Positions 48,070-61,684 are shown, counted from the first letter of the stretch. The stretch is DNA of 64,000 nucleotides from Ochotona curzoniae (GCF_017591425.1 NW_024465369.1:27137001-27201000), one strand, 5' to 3'. Translations and numbers: made by a program. The notes: a model not told the origin generated them from the sequence alone.

Positions 48070-48378
48070 GGAATACTTTTTTTTTTTCATTTGAAATGCA
48101 GAAAGACAAAAAGAGACAAAGATCTTCCACCCATTATTTGCCCAAATGCCCACAGTAGCCAAGAGCTGACTCAGGCCAAAGTCAGGAGCCTGAATTTAAT
48201 ATTCCCCTTCCATACAGACAAAAATCCCAGAACTTGATCTGTCACTTGCTGCCTCATGAGATGTGGGTTAGCATGGGAGCTACGCGTGAAGTTGAGTGGG
48301 AACTCAAACTCGGCACTCCAATACAGGACGTAGGTTTTCCAAGAGATGTCTCAACGCTTGTGTCAAATGTCTGACCCT
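48070..48378 (-). mobile_element. Old C-type SINE, minus orientation
   Basis: ttttttttcatttgaaatgcagaaagac start, gatcttccacccattatttgcccaaatgcccac, and ggcactccaatacaggacgtagg near its 5' end. Confidence 0.78.
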
Positions 48379-50289
48379 ATAAATACTGTTTTTCTTTTAT
48401 TATATACTACCCCCTTTCCTTTAAGAATTCTATTCTCTGAAAATTTATAGTTGTGGCCAAGGACATTAGGAATGTCTCCTAAACAATGCATAGAGCTGAG
48501 TGTCTGGTCCCCTTGGTTCTTGGCATCTTCAGAACTCGAGGAGGTCAGTGACAGTGGTCCCTTCTACAGACACAGGGCATCTGCAACCAGATGTCATATT
48601 TAAAAGGAAAAAAGTACTGGTACTTTTCATTTAAGACACAAATGGAAAAAGTTACCTCACAGCACAGATACTGAAGATATACTATAAATATTATTAATAA
48701 ACAATGCGAAATTTGTCGAGGACACGTCTGTTTCTATGATGCTGAGTCACAGCACTTCAGTGGTGGCTATTTTGTGAAGGTATTATATGGAAGCACTGTA
48801 GGCTGTTCAACCTATCACTGTCAGAATTGGAGTGCATTCTGTCTATAACTTTTCTATTTACATAATGATCCAAATGTAACAGAAGAAGAAAATGAACATG
48901 GGAAAGCTGTGAAGTTAAAACTTAACCTCATAAGCTTCAGCTGAATGCATGGTTAATTATGACTTGGGACAATATTCTCAAACATTTGATTTTATTTCCG
49001 CTGTTTCCACAAAATATAGTGATGGAGAAATGCACGTTTTTTTGAATATTGTTTTTTATACTTAGCAGTTAATAGTATTCAAGCAAGATTTTACAGAACT
49101 TTGTGCGTTTTAGGGTTATCAAAACAGTTTCATAACTTTAACAAGCCACATATTAACAATTGAAGAGTAGAAAAGTCTTAGGCAGGTAAGCAGAGAAATC
49201 CCCAATAGAAAATTGCACTTGAATGACTATTTGATGCCTACATTTAATTATATTTCTCAAATTAATCCTCAGTGTTCCATTTTAAATTTTTATTTCAAAA
49301 GTCTTGTCCGTTCCATTTCTTAATGTAAGTGACACATTCTCACTGAAAAGCATTGCTGGATTTATAGGGCAAGTTTTTATTCTTAAAGATCAAAAGTGTT
49401 TCTCACAGGTAAATTATAGTGACTATAACAAAAACAACAACCAAAAAAATTTAAGCTCCCCACCTCCCCCAAATATTGGGGGTATAAAATGCTGTTATTT
49501 TATCTTACACTAATCAATAAACAGCTATATTTCTGCTACCATAAGTAAATGAATAATTTTCTCAGACATCTGAGCAATTAAGGATCATGAGCAGACATTA
49601 AATTAATCTCAAATGCATGTAGAGCTTAGCCTGCCCCAGGAGGATGGTTCGGCACGTCACACAGGCCAGCATGGCACACCTTCAGAACTCAGATTTTCTC
49701 GGCATCAGGCTACTGTGTCTGCTTGCCTGTCACCATCAGCCGGCACCACTTTGCTCAGCAGCTGTCCGCTGGGGAGCTGCTCAGGTTCAGCATCCCTGTG
49801 GAGACGGGGGAATGATTCTAGCTTTGTTTCCACAGGCTTCCCCTTCTCCTCCCTGAGGCTCTGACAAGTTCTAGGACAGCAGTCATCAAATTAGACGCAT
49901 ACCACACTATCTAAAGGCCCAGGGAATGCAGGCAGTGTTAAGCAAAACCACTTTCCAGGATCTTTTCAAAATGAATCCTCATAAGAAAACACTCTTTCTG
50001 CCAACATCATGTTTTTTTTTTACTCCACTTCATGGGGAAAAAAAAAAACTTCTTATCTAGACCAAACCTTGCTCTTGCACATTGCTCTGGGACGTAAACC
50101 CTCAAATGCATCAAACAAAGGAACAATTTTCTAAGTCTGTATTGGCAGCTATGTGAGAAAACAATGGACTAATGGCTAGGCATGAAATCATTTTGCAATG
50201 TTTTTTAAACAAGTTGAAGAAACTAACTGAGTTGCTACTGATAAATTAAAGTGAATTTGATGACTTATTACTAAAAATTTAAGCATATA

Positions 50290-50765
50290 GTACAAAGGAA
50301 TTTGTGGCAGGCTGAATAGCAATCCCTAAAAGTCAGCCACATTTTAATTTCTGGAATCTGAATATTATATTCTATGGTTCCCCAAACAAAAACAAACAAA
50401 AAAGTGGAGAGTCTTTGCAGATATGATTAAGAATTGGAAACAGAATTGTTTTGGATTACTTAAGTGATCCCTGAGTGTTACTGTTTTCTTCAGGAAGGAA
50501 GCTGGCCAGACCAGAGGGCAGAGACCTGAGTGGCACAGCCCCATGCCAAGGAATGCTGGCAGCCACCACAAACTGGCGAAGGCAAGGATTGAAGTCTCCC
50601 CTGAATCCTTCGGGAAAATCCTATCCCCACGCATGCCTGATTTCAACACAGCAATGATGATGGCAGACTTCTGGCCTTCAGAGTTACAAGAGAACCAACT
50701 TCTTGGTTAAGCCACAAAGTGCATGGTAGTTTGTAACAGCAACCAAAGAAGAGTAACACAGAGTT
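50290..50765 (+). mobile_element. MaLR-like LTR remnant
   Basis: Order of motifs: ggcaggctgaatagcaatccctaaaagtc, tctttgcagatatgattaag, ccaaggaatgctggcagcc, gacttctggccttcagag, and taagccacaaagtgcatggtagtttgtaacagc. This is the layout of ancient mammalian LTR retrotransposon LTRs. Family name not certain. Confidence 0.6.
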
Positions 50766-51519
50766 CAAAGGATCAAATGGCATTGCCATAGAAGCCACCT
50801 TCTTTGTTATCTACTTATCTGTGAGAATGTTTTCTATCTCTAATATCTGTAAAAGAAGGAAGGCAAAGAATAAAAATCGATGCAGAATCCTGCCTCATTC
50901 TAGTGGAGGGATGAATCCTTTACAACATTAAAAAAAATCTTTGAAAACTGCTGCACAGTTCACAAAACAGAGGTGCATTTCAATTTCAACTTTTTAAAAG
51001 GTTAATATATATGTGCGTACATTTGTTTTAATATATTGTTTATATATATTTAAACTATACATTTATATATATTTCGTCAAGAAAAAGTATAGGGTGCACT
51101 CTCCCATAAAGAGAATCACCATTTTGGGTACTTGTGCTTCAACCAATCCCCAACATAGTCCTAGGTTAAAAAAAAAAAGTGTTTATTTTAGTAAATATTC
51201 AGTTTTCATTGTACTAGAAAAAGTCTAGGAAAAGTGTTAGGAAATTTATATATCCATTTGAGCTCTATGTTTTAGTTCCCAAATTATCATGTACCATGGA
51301 ATGACATGAAAAGAGGTAGGAAATATATAATATTTCTATCCTTGTTTGTATTTGTGCCCCTCTGTGTCTCAACCAACAAGGAGAAATAAAAAAAGTAAAG
51401 AAAATAATTACGCATAATTCCCTTCCAGCTGTATTCATCAGGGGATTTTTTTTGTCCAATGATTAATATTATATGAGATGGAATGACAATGATGTGAAAC
51501 CAGGATGCTGCGTTCTTAC

Positions 51520-51676
51520 CTACACCTATGTGAGGTAGGTGCTCAAAAAGTGTCCAGCTGTGGTCATCAACACAATGACTCCTCAGGATCAACAACTGGC
51601 AAACGTCTCTGGCTGTTATGTCATTGGGAACCTCAAGGGCCCTGCTAGTCTCATCTTCACTGTATACTTTAATCAC
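51520..51676 (-). CDS. GRB14: GRB14 exon 3: start of RA domain
   Basis: It encodes residues ~109-160, beginning [16 protein letters not shown] and ending at HIGV plus the first base of a Glu codon. This is the Ras-associating, ubiquitin-like fold that binds GTP-bound Ras-type proteins. The acceptor reads ctacacAG and the donor GTAAGAA. The open frame runs on past the donor into intron 3, but that extension does not match the family. Arg-Ser-His-Cys-Val occurs where human has Lys-Asn-His-Tyr-Ile, a modest divergence. Confidence 0.95.
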
Positions 51677-51868
51677 CTGTGTAGGTAGAAACAACAACAA
51701 CAAAAAAACACTTAATATTGTGCTTTGCTTTGGTTTTACAACAAAGTTTACTGTAAAAATTTAAGGTATTCAATGCATTCTCTGACTCACCTAAATAATT
51801 ATTTTTGCGTTACCAGATCAACTAAACTTAACCGATTTAACAAAAATGCCAATTATAATACAATAACT

Positions 51869-52160
51869 TGGGCCTGGTTCATTGGTTCAGTAGCTAAATC
51901 CTCGCCTTGCACGCACCGAGATCCCATATGGGTGCTGCTCCACTTCCAATCCACCTCCTAGCATACGTCCTGGGAAAGCAGCAGAGAATGGCCAAAAGGC
52001 TTGGGACCCTGCACCCACACAGGAAACCTGGAAGAAACTCCTGGCTTCAGAGAGGCTCAGCTCTGGCTTTTGCAGCCATCTGGGAAGTTAACAGAGGATA
52101 ATGCTCTCCATCTCTCCTTCTCTATAAATCTGCCTTTTCAATAAAAAATAATACAACAAC
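51869..52160 (+). mobile_element. C-type SINE, plus orientation
   Basis: ggcctggttcattggttcagtagctaaatcctcgccttgcacgcacc start, gagatcccatatgggtgctg, gcacccacacaggaaacctgg, and tctgccttttcaataaaaaataa end. Lies in GRB14 intron 2, about 200 bases upstream of exon 3. Confidence 0.9.
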
Positions 52161-52189
52161 CTACACTACACATACTGTATATTAAATCT

Positions 52190-52990
52190 TTAGATTTGTT
52201 TTTCCTACATATCTACTCATTTGTGTCCTTTGACCCGTATCCTCACATTTACTTCCACACATCTCCCTGACCCTTGAAGCTATAGTTTTCTGCTCTCTCT
52301 CTGTTTATTGGACTTTTTAAAAGAGTACATGGGTTAGGTCATGCATGCAATATTTTTCTTTTGGTATCTGGTAATTTCATTTAGCATATTTCTAAATTAA
52401 CCATGCTGTAGTAAACAGCAAGGTGAGCCCCCCCCCTTTTTTGGTTTACTAATATTTCATTGCATGTGTATGTATGCCATAGAATACACACACACACACA
52501 CAGATCTCACTTTATTTATTCATTCATCTATCCATAACTATTTACACTGTTTGTATGCCTTGGCTATTGTGAATAATGCTGCAATGAACATGGGAGTGCA
52601 GATATCTTTATCAATTCTATTTCGAATTTTTAAAGCATTCTCCTGATTTCAATAATGGTTTTAACAGTTTACATTACCATTAATAGTGTATAAGGGTATC
52701 TCTTCCCATTATAGCCTCAGTAATATTTGTTATTTCTTGTCTTTTTAGTAACAGACTTCTCAACAGCTTTAATGTGAAACCTCAGTCTTTCAACTTGCAT
52801 TTCCTTAATGATTAGTGATATTGAACACCTCTTCATTTATCCGTTGTTTGCTTTTATATCCTTAGAGGAACATTTATTCAAATCCATTATTCATTTTTAA
52901 TTGTTTTTCTACCATTCAGTAGTATGAACTCTTTACAAATCTTTTTATCAATCATTATCATACATTTGGCTTTATTATCTTTCATGCAGT
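52190..52990 (-). mobile_element. Old L1 3' region, minus orientation
   Basis: Reads in antisense the familiar L1 block ttggctattgtgaataatgctgcaatgaacatgggagtgcag, preceded by the actttatttattcattcatc segment and followed by ccttaatgattagtgatattgaacacctcttc. No intact frame. It is in intron 2, close to exon 3. Confidence 0.85.
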
Positions 52991-53104
52991 TCACAAGTAG
53001 AATTTTCATTAAAATATAATTTCATTAAGTTGACAAACTTATATGTTTAGTTAAGCATAAGTCCTTTATGCAAGGAAAATGTGAAACATTCAGAGAAAAA
53101 TACA

Positions 53105-53375
53105 ATCAGAAGAGAAGCTGAGGAACAGGTATTCGAGCAGGTGCACACCCAACATTGGAATAACTAGGCACCATTTCTGGCTCCAGCTTCTTGCCAATGT
53201 CAATCCACATGGGCAAGAGGGAAGCTAGATATGGAGGAGCAGATCGAGTTCCAGACTCCTGCTCTGACTTCCCTACTCCCAGTGGACATCTGGAAAGGGA
53301 ACCAATAAATGGATGCACATTCTTTCTGTCTCTCAAATGAATAAATGCTACAAGAAAATATGTTTGGTGCAAGAA
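53105..53375 (+). mobile_element. Old SINE, plus orientation
   Basis: ctccagcttcttgccaatgtcaatccacatgggcaag, gttccagactcctgctctgac, and ctttctgtctctcaaatgaataaat end. Confidence 0.65.
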
Positions 53376-53529
53376 ACTTTTTAAATATGCATTTTTTTCA
53401 TAAACTATGTTTCAATGTAATTTCTGAGGATTTCTCACATACCTTCCACTTTCAAGTTTCTTATACATTAAATGAAGACTACCTAGACAATATTTACATA
53501 TCAAAGCCACTTTGACCAACAGCTTTCAC

Positions 53530-53593
53530 TAAAGGGCATTCCATGATTATTCAATACGAACTGAAATAAAGGGCATTCCATGATTATTCAATA
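53530..53593 (+). repeat. 27-bp direct repeat, 37-bp period
   Basis: taaagggcattccatgattattcaata occurs twice without a mismatch, separated by cgaactgaaa. Confidence 0.95.
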
Positions 53594-53649
53594 TCATTTT
53601 CCCACCACTATGGTTCTGTTACAAAGCTATATAATTTATCAATAATTTA

Positions 53650-53960
53650 TAAATTTAATTGTTTGATAGAACTGAAATTCCAACTGACAGAGAGGGAGAG
53701 TCAGAAAGGTCTTCCATTCAAAAGGATTACTCCCTAAATATTCCCAGCAAACAGGATTGGTTCAGACTGAAGCCAGTAGCCAGGAACTCTATTGAGGGTA
53801 AAGCACATGGGTGTCAGGGATCCAAGAACTTAAGCCATGATCTGCTGTCTTCTCAGACACATTGGCAGGGAGCAAGCTGAGAATCAGAAATGCCTGGACT
53901 TGTATGACACTTGATATCAGATGCTGGTGTTGCAAGTGGTGGCTTTACCTGTTGTTCCAC
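53650..53960 (-). mobile_element. Old SINE, minus orientation
   Basis: aaattccaactgacagagagggagagtcag start, ccagtagccaggaactctattg, cacatgggtgtcagggatccaag, and tggctttacctgttgttccac end. Confidence 0.75.
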
Positions 53961-54639
53961 AATATCCATGACTCATCAATATTCTAAATTTTCCTATCCA
54001 TATTTAAATCCTGTAAATGATCCAAATGACAGTGATGATTTATTCCCAGGTTCATATCAGAAGTCAAAGCTAGGAACAGAATCAGACTATACAAAAATAT
54101 CTCTCCATTTCAGCTATGGAAGTTTGGGTAAAGACTGGCTAGCTGTTAATGAAATCTGATGAATTTTAGTCAATGGAATGTAAGCACACAGAATGTTTTG
54201 ATCCAGGATCAGCTCAAAAAAAGTTTCTTACACATCATATTTCATTCTTTACCCATTCTCTTGCTGAATAAAAACAATAAGTATCCACAGGAAAGAGGAA
54301 TCTTGTGATAAAATAAATGTTTGTCCCTAAGTGACCATATAAATGATTCCTAACTAGGAAACTAATAGGGTACTGTGACATGAACTAGTAATGAACTTCA
54401 ATCATGTTAACTCACTATGGTCTAGGACACATCTACCCACTGTTACTGCTAATTGGACAGAATTAGAGTTTCACAATAAACACACCCCTCAACATTTATC
54501 AAGCTATGCTGTATGTTAGATTTTCCATTATTATGTTATGAATTATGTAAGTTACTGAAGAAAGATAAACATCTCTCACAATGGTAGAGAGACCAATACA
54601 ATACAATGCTCTAGAAAGTTCTCCAAGGCTTTGTAATAT

Positions 54640-54850
54640 GCCCCTTGCTGTAACCTCATTTTTCACTTTTCAGTTTGCATGTCTCCCTCTTCAACTATAA
54701 TATCAAGATTTTTAAAGTCTATTTTCCAGTTTCATTGCATCATCAGGACCTAATCCAGTCAGAACTTGACAGAGTGAGCCTCACACATTCTGCAAGATCA
54801 TTTAATACAGTGATTTGCACATCATACACACTCAACATGTATTTGTACAA
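54640..54850 (+). mobile_element. L2-like 3' end
   Basis: The closing phrase cagtgatttgcacatcatacacactcaacatgtatttg resembles the L2 3' terminus. Upstream similarity is weak. Confidence 0.4.
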
Positions 54851-55679
54851 AAGACTCTAGAAATGTTTTCAGACAAGAACTATGTACTTAAATTCTAGTG
54901 CTCAATAAATTAAAATTATTGTGAATAAGCAACAGGTATACAATTTTTCATCACAAAAAATCACGGATAAAACTAAAATAGTATGGCAGCTCAGGAGTCA
55001 CTGAGATAGCATAAGGGCACAAAAGGAAAGTCATGAAAAATGCACCATCAAAATCAGATAATCTTCTCTGAAATTTTCTCTTCAGCTCCTCTTGATTAAG
55101 ACATATATGTTGTTCACTTTGATGCCACTTCCATTGGATAGGCAGCATTGTTTTTGCCAAAGGCATTTGGGTATTTATAACATCAACTAAATTATCAACT
55201 TAAAAACTGGTCTGCTAAGGACTTGGCGAATTTTGAGTCTGATCTGCGGTTGCCTTGGCAGAGCCAGACAATATTTTCACAATACTTATATGGCCTGTGG
55301 ACCAGACATTCTCCACGTCTCATTTAAAGTCTCAGTACTCTGCTGTACCCACATCTTAGTACATTTTTCTTCTTCAGGGCATGCTTTCAATATTTGTCTC
55401 TGTGCTAGAAAATTAGTTGAATTCTAAGGATGCCTTCCCTTACATAGCCCTGCTGCTGTGCTTCCAGCTAGGAGGATCAAGTACCAGTGGCTGCTCCTGG
55501 AACTTTTCCTCCACATGCGTGCAATGATGAGTCATTCTTTCAGCTCTCTGCTGTACATACCAGAACAGGACATGGGGATAGAGTAGTGGAAAAAAAAAAT
55601 GACCGGTGGCTACTTAGAAGGCTTCCTGTACCTCTGTACAACTGCTTTTTAAAAATAAAACAGTAAAGCAAAACAAAAC

Positions 55680-55990
55680 TGTATGGGGCTGCACTGCTGA
55701 ATGTTAAGCTGCTGCCTGCGATACCAGCATCTAGTAAGAGCACTGCTTCAGCTTCTGACTCCTCTGCCTCTGTTCCATTTCCTGGCTAATGCTCCTGGGA
55801 GGCCGAGGATGGTGTGGGTACTTTAGCCCCTGTCATCCGAGTGCTGGACACAGTTTCAGGCTCCTGATTTCTGCCTGGTGCAACCTTGACAGTTGTGGTC
55901 ATTTGCAGAATCAATCATTGGATGGAAGATCAATCTCTCGCTCTCAACTCTGCTTTTAAACTAAATAGATAAATCTTTTTTTTTTAAAGA
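55680..55990 (+). mobile_element. Old SINE, plus orientation
   Basis: gctgcactgctgaatgttaagctgctgcctgcgataccagcatc start is the tRNA-like head. It ends cgctctcaactctgcttttaaactaaatagataaatc. Confidence 0.85.
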
Positions 55991-57400
55991 AAAATAGAAT
56001 GAAAAATAGGAGATGTTCCCATATCTATGCTACAAATTCAAAACAACGAAAGAATACAACAATAGGCAAAGTTAGAAAAAAGGGAAAAGGAAAAATTAAC
56101 CAATTGTCAAATACCGTTATATCATTCAGATTAAGTCACGGCACATTAGAAACAAAGACTGGAATAGATGTGTTTACTCAGTTTTTAAAATAAACACCTG
56201 CTGAGAGAAAACATTTTGAACTCCATTTCAACTAGTTACATTTTTAAAAATCTATTTAATTCAGACATTGGTACAAAATATACATTCATCCATGAGTGAT
56301 ACTTTCTAGCAGTAAATTCGTGTCAACTTCTAGATCTGTTTTGTATTATGAAACTTTCTTCCTTTACCAATGGAGTGCCTTTGTTCTTTTTATTTCTTTC
56401 TTTCCTTAAAACATATGGAAAAGGAAGAAAAACTAATTTAACCTTTAACTCTCTTATTAGTACTGAACAAGCTTCCTGCCAAAAAACGATGCTTTCACTA
56501 AACACTCCCACATAAGAAAAAAATGTCAACCTACTACAAAAGTGACATGATTAGTGTGGATTAAAACTAAGTGAAAGACTTGTGATCATGTAGATATCAA
56601 ATAACAGAACTGTTCTTCAGAGTCATTACATTTTAACAAAATATTGGCATCCTGTTTCCTCTACATAGGAATAGTTAATGACGCTATTTAACAAAGGAAT
56701 ATCGTATCTTTCTGATTCAGTGAACAAAATCTCCACTTCGCTTTATAAAGGGGGACAACTGGGGTAATAATATTATTATTATCCATTTACCTTCAAGATC
56801 ATTTGAAATTGTATGCAACAGTAATAATTCCTGCCTGAGGACATAAGAAAAGGAATAAGCTCTTCTTCATCAGAGACCTGAAAGTTGACCTGCCAGGGCT
56901 ATAGGCCACTGATAAGTCTCTACACCAGCCCAGCTGCAGAAACAAAGAGAAGGCTAAGCTTGTACACACTGGCTGGGTTGGAAGCCCTTTCGGGGACACT
57001 GTATTCCTAACAATCAGAACAGCCTTGGCCTTTGGAGGAGTTTATGCCTTCAAACATTTGCCCTCACAGCAAATGGCATCTCACAAAGCAAATTTAATAC
57101 ATGGTCACAGTTACCTCAGTAGGGTTCTGCTGAAATGTGAGTGGAGCAATTCTCTGGCCAACATCCTATCAACCCATGTTTACACACTTTTTCCATCAAC
57201 TCCTCCCCTGCACTATCCTCCTTAAAAAGTTAAGTGGGGGAAAGGGACTGAAAATTAATAGAATCCATTTTAAAGGAGTAGACACAACAATGTTAAAATT
57301 CAGACAACAAAGCATGGTAATTTTCAGGATAAAAGTTTGAGAACACTAAAGCTTTTAGCCTAAGAGACAAAATATTTAAAATGGAAGCTCAGGCTAATCT

Positions 57401-57497
57401 TATATTCTTGTGTATATATATTAAATATATACTATATATTACATTATATATATTGTATATGTTCTTATGTGTATTAGTGTATATACACAAGAATATA
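57401..57497. repeat. 18-bp perfect inverted repeat around an AT-rich core
   Basis: tatattcttgtgtatata (57401-57418) and its exact reverse complement (57480-57497) enclose 61 bases of mostly ta repeats, and could extrude as a cruciform or fold in RNA. Confidence 0.92.
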
Positions 57498-58177
57498 CAA
57501 GGATATAGAAATTGAAAGTCAACTCAACATGTGTCAGCATTCCTCCAAAACACACACAGAATTTCTCAGCAATAATTCCCCAAAGTCAGGTCTAACAGCA
57601 CACTCTTTTAAAAAGTCCCAAGAATACTTGGAGCGAAGACGATACGCTTAGCCTACTTCCTCCTTGCCACTGGCCTGAGGGATTGGGAAGGCAATGGATA
57701 GATAGCCAGGTCCTTTTCCAATCTGGATTCACATTAGAATATCTGAAACAAGTCCAGGGTTTGTTAACTGTAACGGCTCTGCCACAGTGCCACCACAACT
57801 GGAAAGCAATTAGTTACTCCGTAGATGTGCTCCATTTACCCTTTGTTTCTTCCAAGAAGGAAATGGAGAAATGAGATTCTCCTTCAGCAGGTAAAACAAT
57901 GAGTACAGGTTAAGCGTATATGAATAAGCAAGAATACAGAGGATGAAGTGAAGGCAAGCACACAAAAAGAGTACAGGAAGTTATTTTCGGTGCTAATGTC
58001 TGAATTTTGGGAAAATTTAAATTCAATTTTAAATAAATAAAAATTAAATATTTGCTCTAAAATAATTTAAACACCATGGTAAGTATGATATTATTGTGAT
58101 TAAAAGCACGTTTAAGCAGAACCAAATTTATTAACATATCTTCTATTACTCACACATTAAAATTCATATAATATATC

Positions 58178-58492
58178 ACTCAACAGGCTAATCCTCTACC
58201 TTCAAGTATAAGCAAACAATATGGGGGCTGGTTCTTGTCCCAGGTGCTCCACTTCCAATGCAGCTCACTGTTCATGACCTCGGAAAGCAGTGGAGAATGG
58301 CCCAAGTCCTTGGGACTCTGCAGCCACGTGGGAGACCAAGGGGAAGCTCTTGATTCCTGGCTTTGAATAGGCTTAGCTCTGACCATGGTAGCCATTTGGT
58401 GAGAGAACTAGCAGATGGGAAATCTTTTCCTCCCTGGCTCTTCTTCCCTCTGTGAATCTGCCTTTCAAGTAAAAATAAACAAATCTTTAAAA
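58178..58492 (+). mobile_element. C-type SINE, plus orientation
   Basis: caacaggctaatcctctaccttcaag start, ggactctgcagccacgtgggagacc, and ctgcctttcaagtaaaaataaacaaatc tail. Older, with many substitutions. Confidence 0.88.
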
Positions 58493-59127
58493 AAATCATA
58501 TAACTATTGCATATATTACATAAGATAGAATTAAGTGTATTATTGACATGTAACTAATAGAAAATAGGAAACATAACCAGTTTGCTGTGAACCAGGTTCA
58601 AAAGTGAAGCTTATTTCTATAATTCTTCAAAAGTTCACCACTGAACTACAGTATAATTACAAAACATCTTTAAATGTTTCAAAATTTCTTAATTATTTGC
58701 AATAGATAGGCACGTTATCCAAGTCATGTGGAATTTTTTTTTTATCGAGGTCACAAAGTAGCCCTGAATTTTTACATTCTTCTAAATAGGAATGCAGTGT
58801 TTTAAGATAAGAAGAGACATTCTCAGATATTTTGAATTAGGCAACTCAACACATTCCCTTGAAGCGAATGTGAAATACTTTATTCATCATTTCCCATCCC
58901 AAACTCTAACAGCAATTATAAAATGATGCATTTACAAAACTTAACTGTTCCAAAAGTCTTTACACCACTCTGGAAAAGCTGCTGCTTTCTTAGTTCAACC
59001 CTGAATCATTTTGCTATATGTTAAATACTAAGATGAAACAGTATACAGTTTAAAGAAATCAGGTATCAGAGAAGTCTAAAATTACTTCCATTCAGAGGGA
59101 TGTTTTTAACGCACCTACCTAGTTGCT

Positions 59128-59430
59128 TTTTTTTTAAAGGCAAGAGTCATCGAGATACAGAAAAAGAAAGAGCCATTTCCTATCCCCTTGTTCACTCCCC
59201 AGATGCTCACCACAGCCATAGCTGAGCCAGCAAAAGCCAGAAATCCAGACTTCACGTCAGGCGCCCCACCTGGGCAGCAGGAGCCCACGTCCCTAAGCTA
59301 CCAACTTGCTGTCTCCACTGGTGCACATCAGCAGGAAGTCACAATTGGAAGCAGAGCCAGTACTTGAACCCAGGTACCCTGACACAAACCGTGGGCATCC
59401 CAATTGGTCTGTACCAGATGCCTGTTCCTC
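59128..59430 (-). mobile_element. Old SINE, minus orientation
   Basis: tttttttttaaaggcaagag start, gttcactccccagatgctcaccacagcc, gaagcagagccagtacttgaacccagg, and gtaccagatgcctgttcc end. Confidence 0.8.
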
Positions 59431-60617
59431 AAAACTGTTCTTCAGCAACATATTTTACTTGATCATGTATGTCTATTTAACTAAAAGACACTAACTGAAA
59501 AAAGATTGTGCAGCCAGTAACAGAATTACATGAATTCATTGAGCTCCTGACCAAATTTGTTCTCTTGAAATCTCTCCCTTAGTGTCTGGGTCCACATACT
59601 GTTTTCCCCACTCAGTTGTTTTTTGTTCTGTATTGATGAAGCTGTGCTCCTTATATACACAGGAAGATTTCACTCCTGGGCTTTCTGTGAACATGGTGTC
59701 CCTACCATCTAGTGCTGCTCCTCTAGAACAGACAAACCACTGTTTGGAGAAGCTTTCCATGACTCTCCTCTCATTGGTAATTTGGTGTCTATTTCACAGC
59801 TGAGATTTTGTCAAATTCACAAAAAGAAGTAGGTAAACATCAAAGTGAGACAGATGTTACAAACAAAGCTCACAAGTTGGATCAACCTCACATTATTAAT
59901 TTCTACAGGAACACTGTACAGCTTGCCTGGATAAAAGAGAACTCATTCAGAATCATAGGAGCTACACTACTAGGGAGGGAGAGAGTGCTCATAGAGAGCT
60001 TCCAGGAGGCCAGGACGTGCATTCAGAATGCACAGAGGAAGCTTCAAAACATGTCCACCAGATCTGTTTCCTGGGTCACGGTAAAGAGGCCCAGGGCAGA
60101 CTCGCCTCAGGAAATGCCCTCGACTTGGCATAGAAAGCATCTCAGCATGGCCACACCTGACAGCATGGATCAGTGACACTGCAGAGTCACGCCTTGTCTA
60201 GACTTCCAACCAAGAGATGACAGGCAGCCTGTAGCAAGAGCAGGCCGAAAATATCTCCTTACGGCTCCTGTACTCTGAGTCCACACCTGTTCCTCCCCCT
60301 TTCTGTCTGTTGCGTTCCCACCCAAGAACGCTGCTGGTTCCCTTCCCACCCAGGATTAGAAGCAAGCCCCTTGTTTAACAGGAGGCTCAAGTCCACAGAG
60401 AGAAACATGTAATTCTCTTAGTTTATTCTCTTATGTGGAAGAAAGGGAAAAACAAAAGAAGCTGCGCCAATTTCATTATAAAAGGAAGGAAAATATTAAA
60501 ACCTAATTTATAAAATACCTTACAATCCCACAAACATGTTTCTGATACTTTATTAGCACTTAAATTCAAAATAATTTAGAGTAGGTCAAACCAAAACAAT
60601 ATTACATCAATGCTTCT

Positions 60618-60893
60618 CTAAGAATATTTATTTTTAATTTATTTATAAAAGTTATACACAAAGAGAGGAAAGAAAGAGAGAGATCTTCCATTTGCTCATT
60701 CACTCCCTAGATGGCACAACAAGGGCTGGGCCAGTCAAAAGCCAGGAGTTTCATCTAGGACTCACACACACATAGCATGGGCACAAACACTTAGACCATC
60801 TTCCACTGCTCTTCTCAGGCAAATTTGTGGAGAAGTAGATTAGGAGCAGAACAACTGAGACATGAACCACCATGCCTAACACCAGCCACAATA
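60618..60893 (-). mobile_element. Old SINE, minus orientation
   Basis: tttttaatttatttataaaag start, gatcttccatttgctcattcactccctagatgg, and catgaaccaccatgcctaacacc end. Confidence 0.8.
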
Positions 60894-61684
60894 ATGTTTC
60901 TAATGATTTCACCTACCAGGTATTCTCTGATGCTTCCATGTTTTTAAAATTCATGTAATTTTTGCTAAGATTCTGAAGCTGAATAATTCATATTTGAAGT
61001 GAAAACCTTCAAAATGCTAATGTGCATTCATATTTAAATCATAAAATGATAAGTCTTGCTTATGTTGGAATTAATATTTTTGTCTTGTGTTTCACTTGAG
61101 TCTTTAAGCAATATTTTATTCCAGAATAAGCATTTCTAAATGCTGGCTCATTCAGTGAGAAAAAGAACAAGTCGGAGAGAGGTGAAGGGAGAAGTGTTAG
61201 AATAGAGACAGGGAAAACAAAAGAAGAGGAAAGATAATGCTATTCATTAGACCCAGGGAATATCAGAATTTATTTCAATTATTCACCTGTTTGGTATCAA
61301 CTGAAGCACTTTTATTGGACTAAATTATTTCACTGATTTTTAAATGTGCAACAAAATAATGATGTTTGTTATGATTTAATATACCACACGGTCAATCACA
61401 GATGCTATGTCCAGTATTTCTATGATATTTGGGTTATCATTTTACAAACTTAATTAGCATATAAAAAGTAATTATTTATTTAAATCCTAACACTCTCACA
61501 TTATGACAGCAGTAGGAATAATTAACGCATCAAATTTTAATTTTTTTTCGTTTTTCTAAATATTTGTTTTACATCAATGGAAAATCTGTACAAAGAATAA
61601 AGTAGTTCTGTCAAGGAAATGGACTCAAAGTTGTTAAAATACAAAACAATTATCCTTTAGTGTCCCAGTTTATCCAATTCTGAT

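Larger units (their letters stand above)
35348..51519 (-). other. GRB14: GRB14 intron 3
   Basis: At 16 kb it is the longest intron fully inside the window. It carries at least eight SINEs, four L1 fragments, an LTR remnant, the AC and TC microsatellites and the twin hairpins. 42.0-44.7 and 48.4-50.2 kb show nothing I can name. Confidence 0.8.

Noticed and set aside
51287..51519. Open frame continuing past exon 3 of GRB14.
   Set aside because: A strong GTAAGAA donor stands at the point where similarity to GRB14 stops; the extension is intronic.
59808..60176. 122-codon plus-strand open frame.
   Set aside because: No family recognised, no codon pattern or splice context, and length is within chance for this composition.
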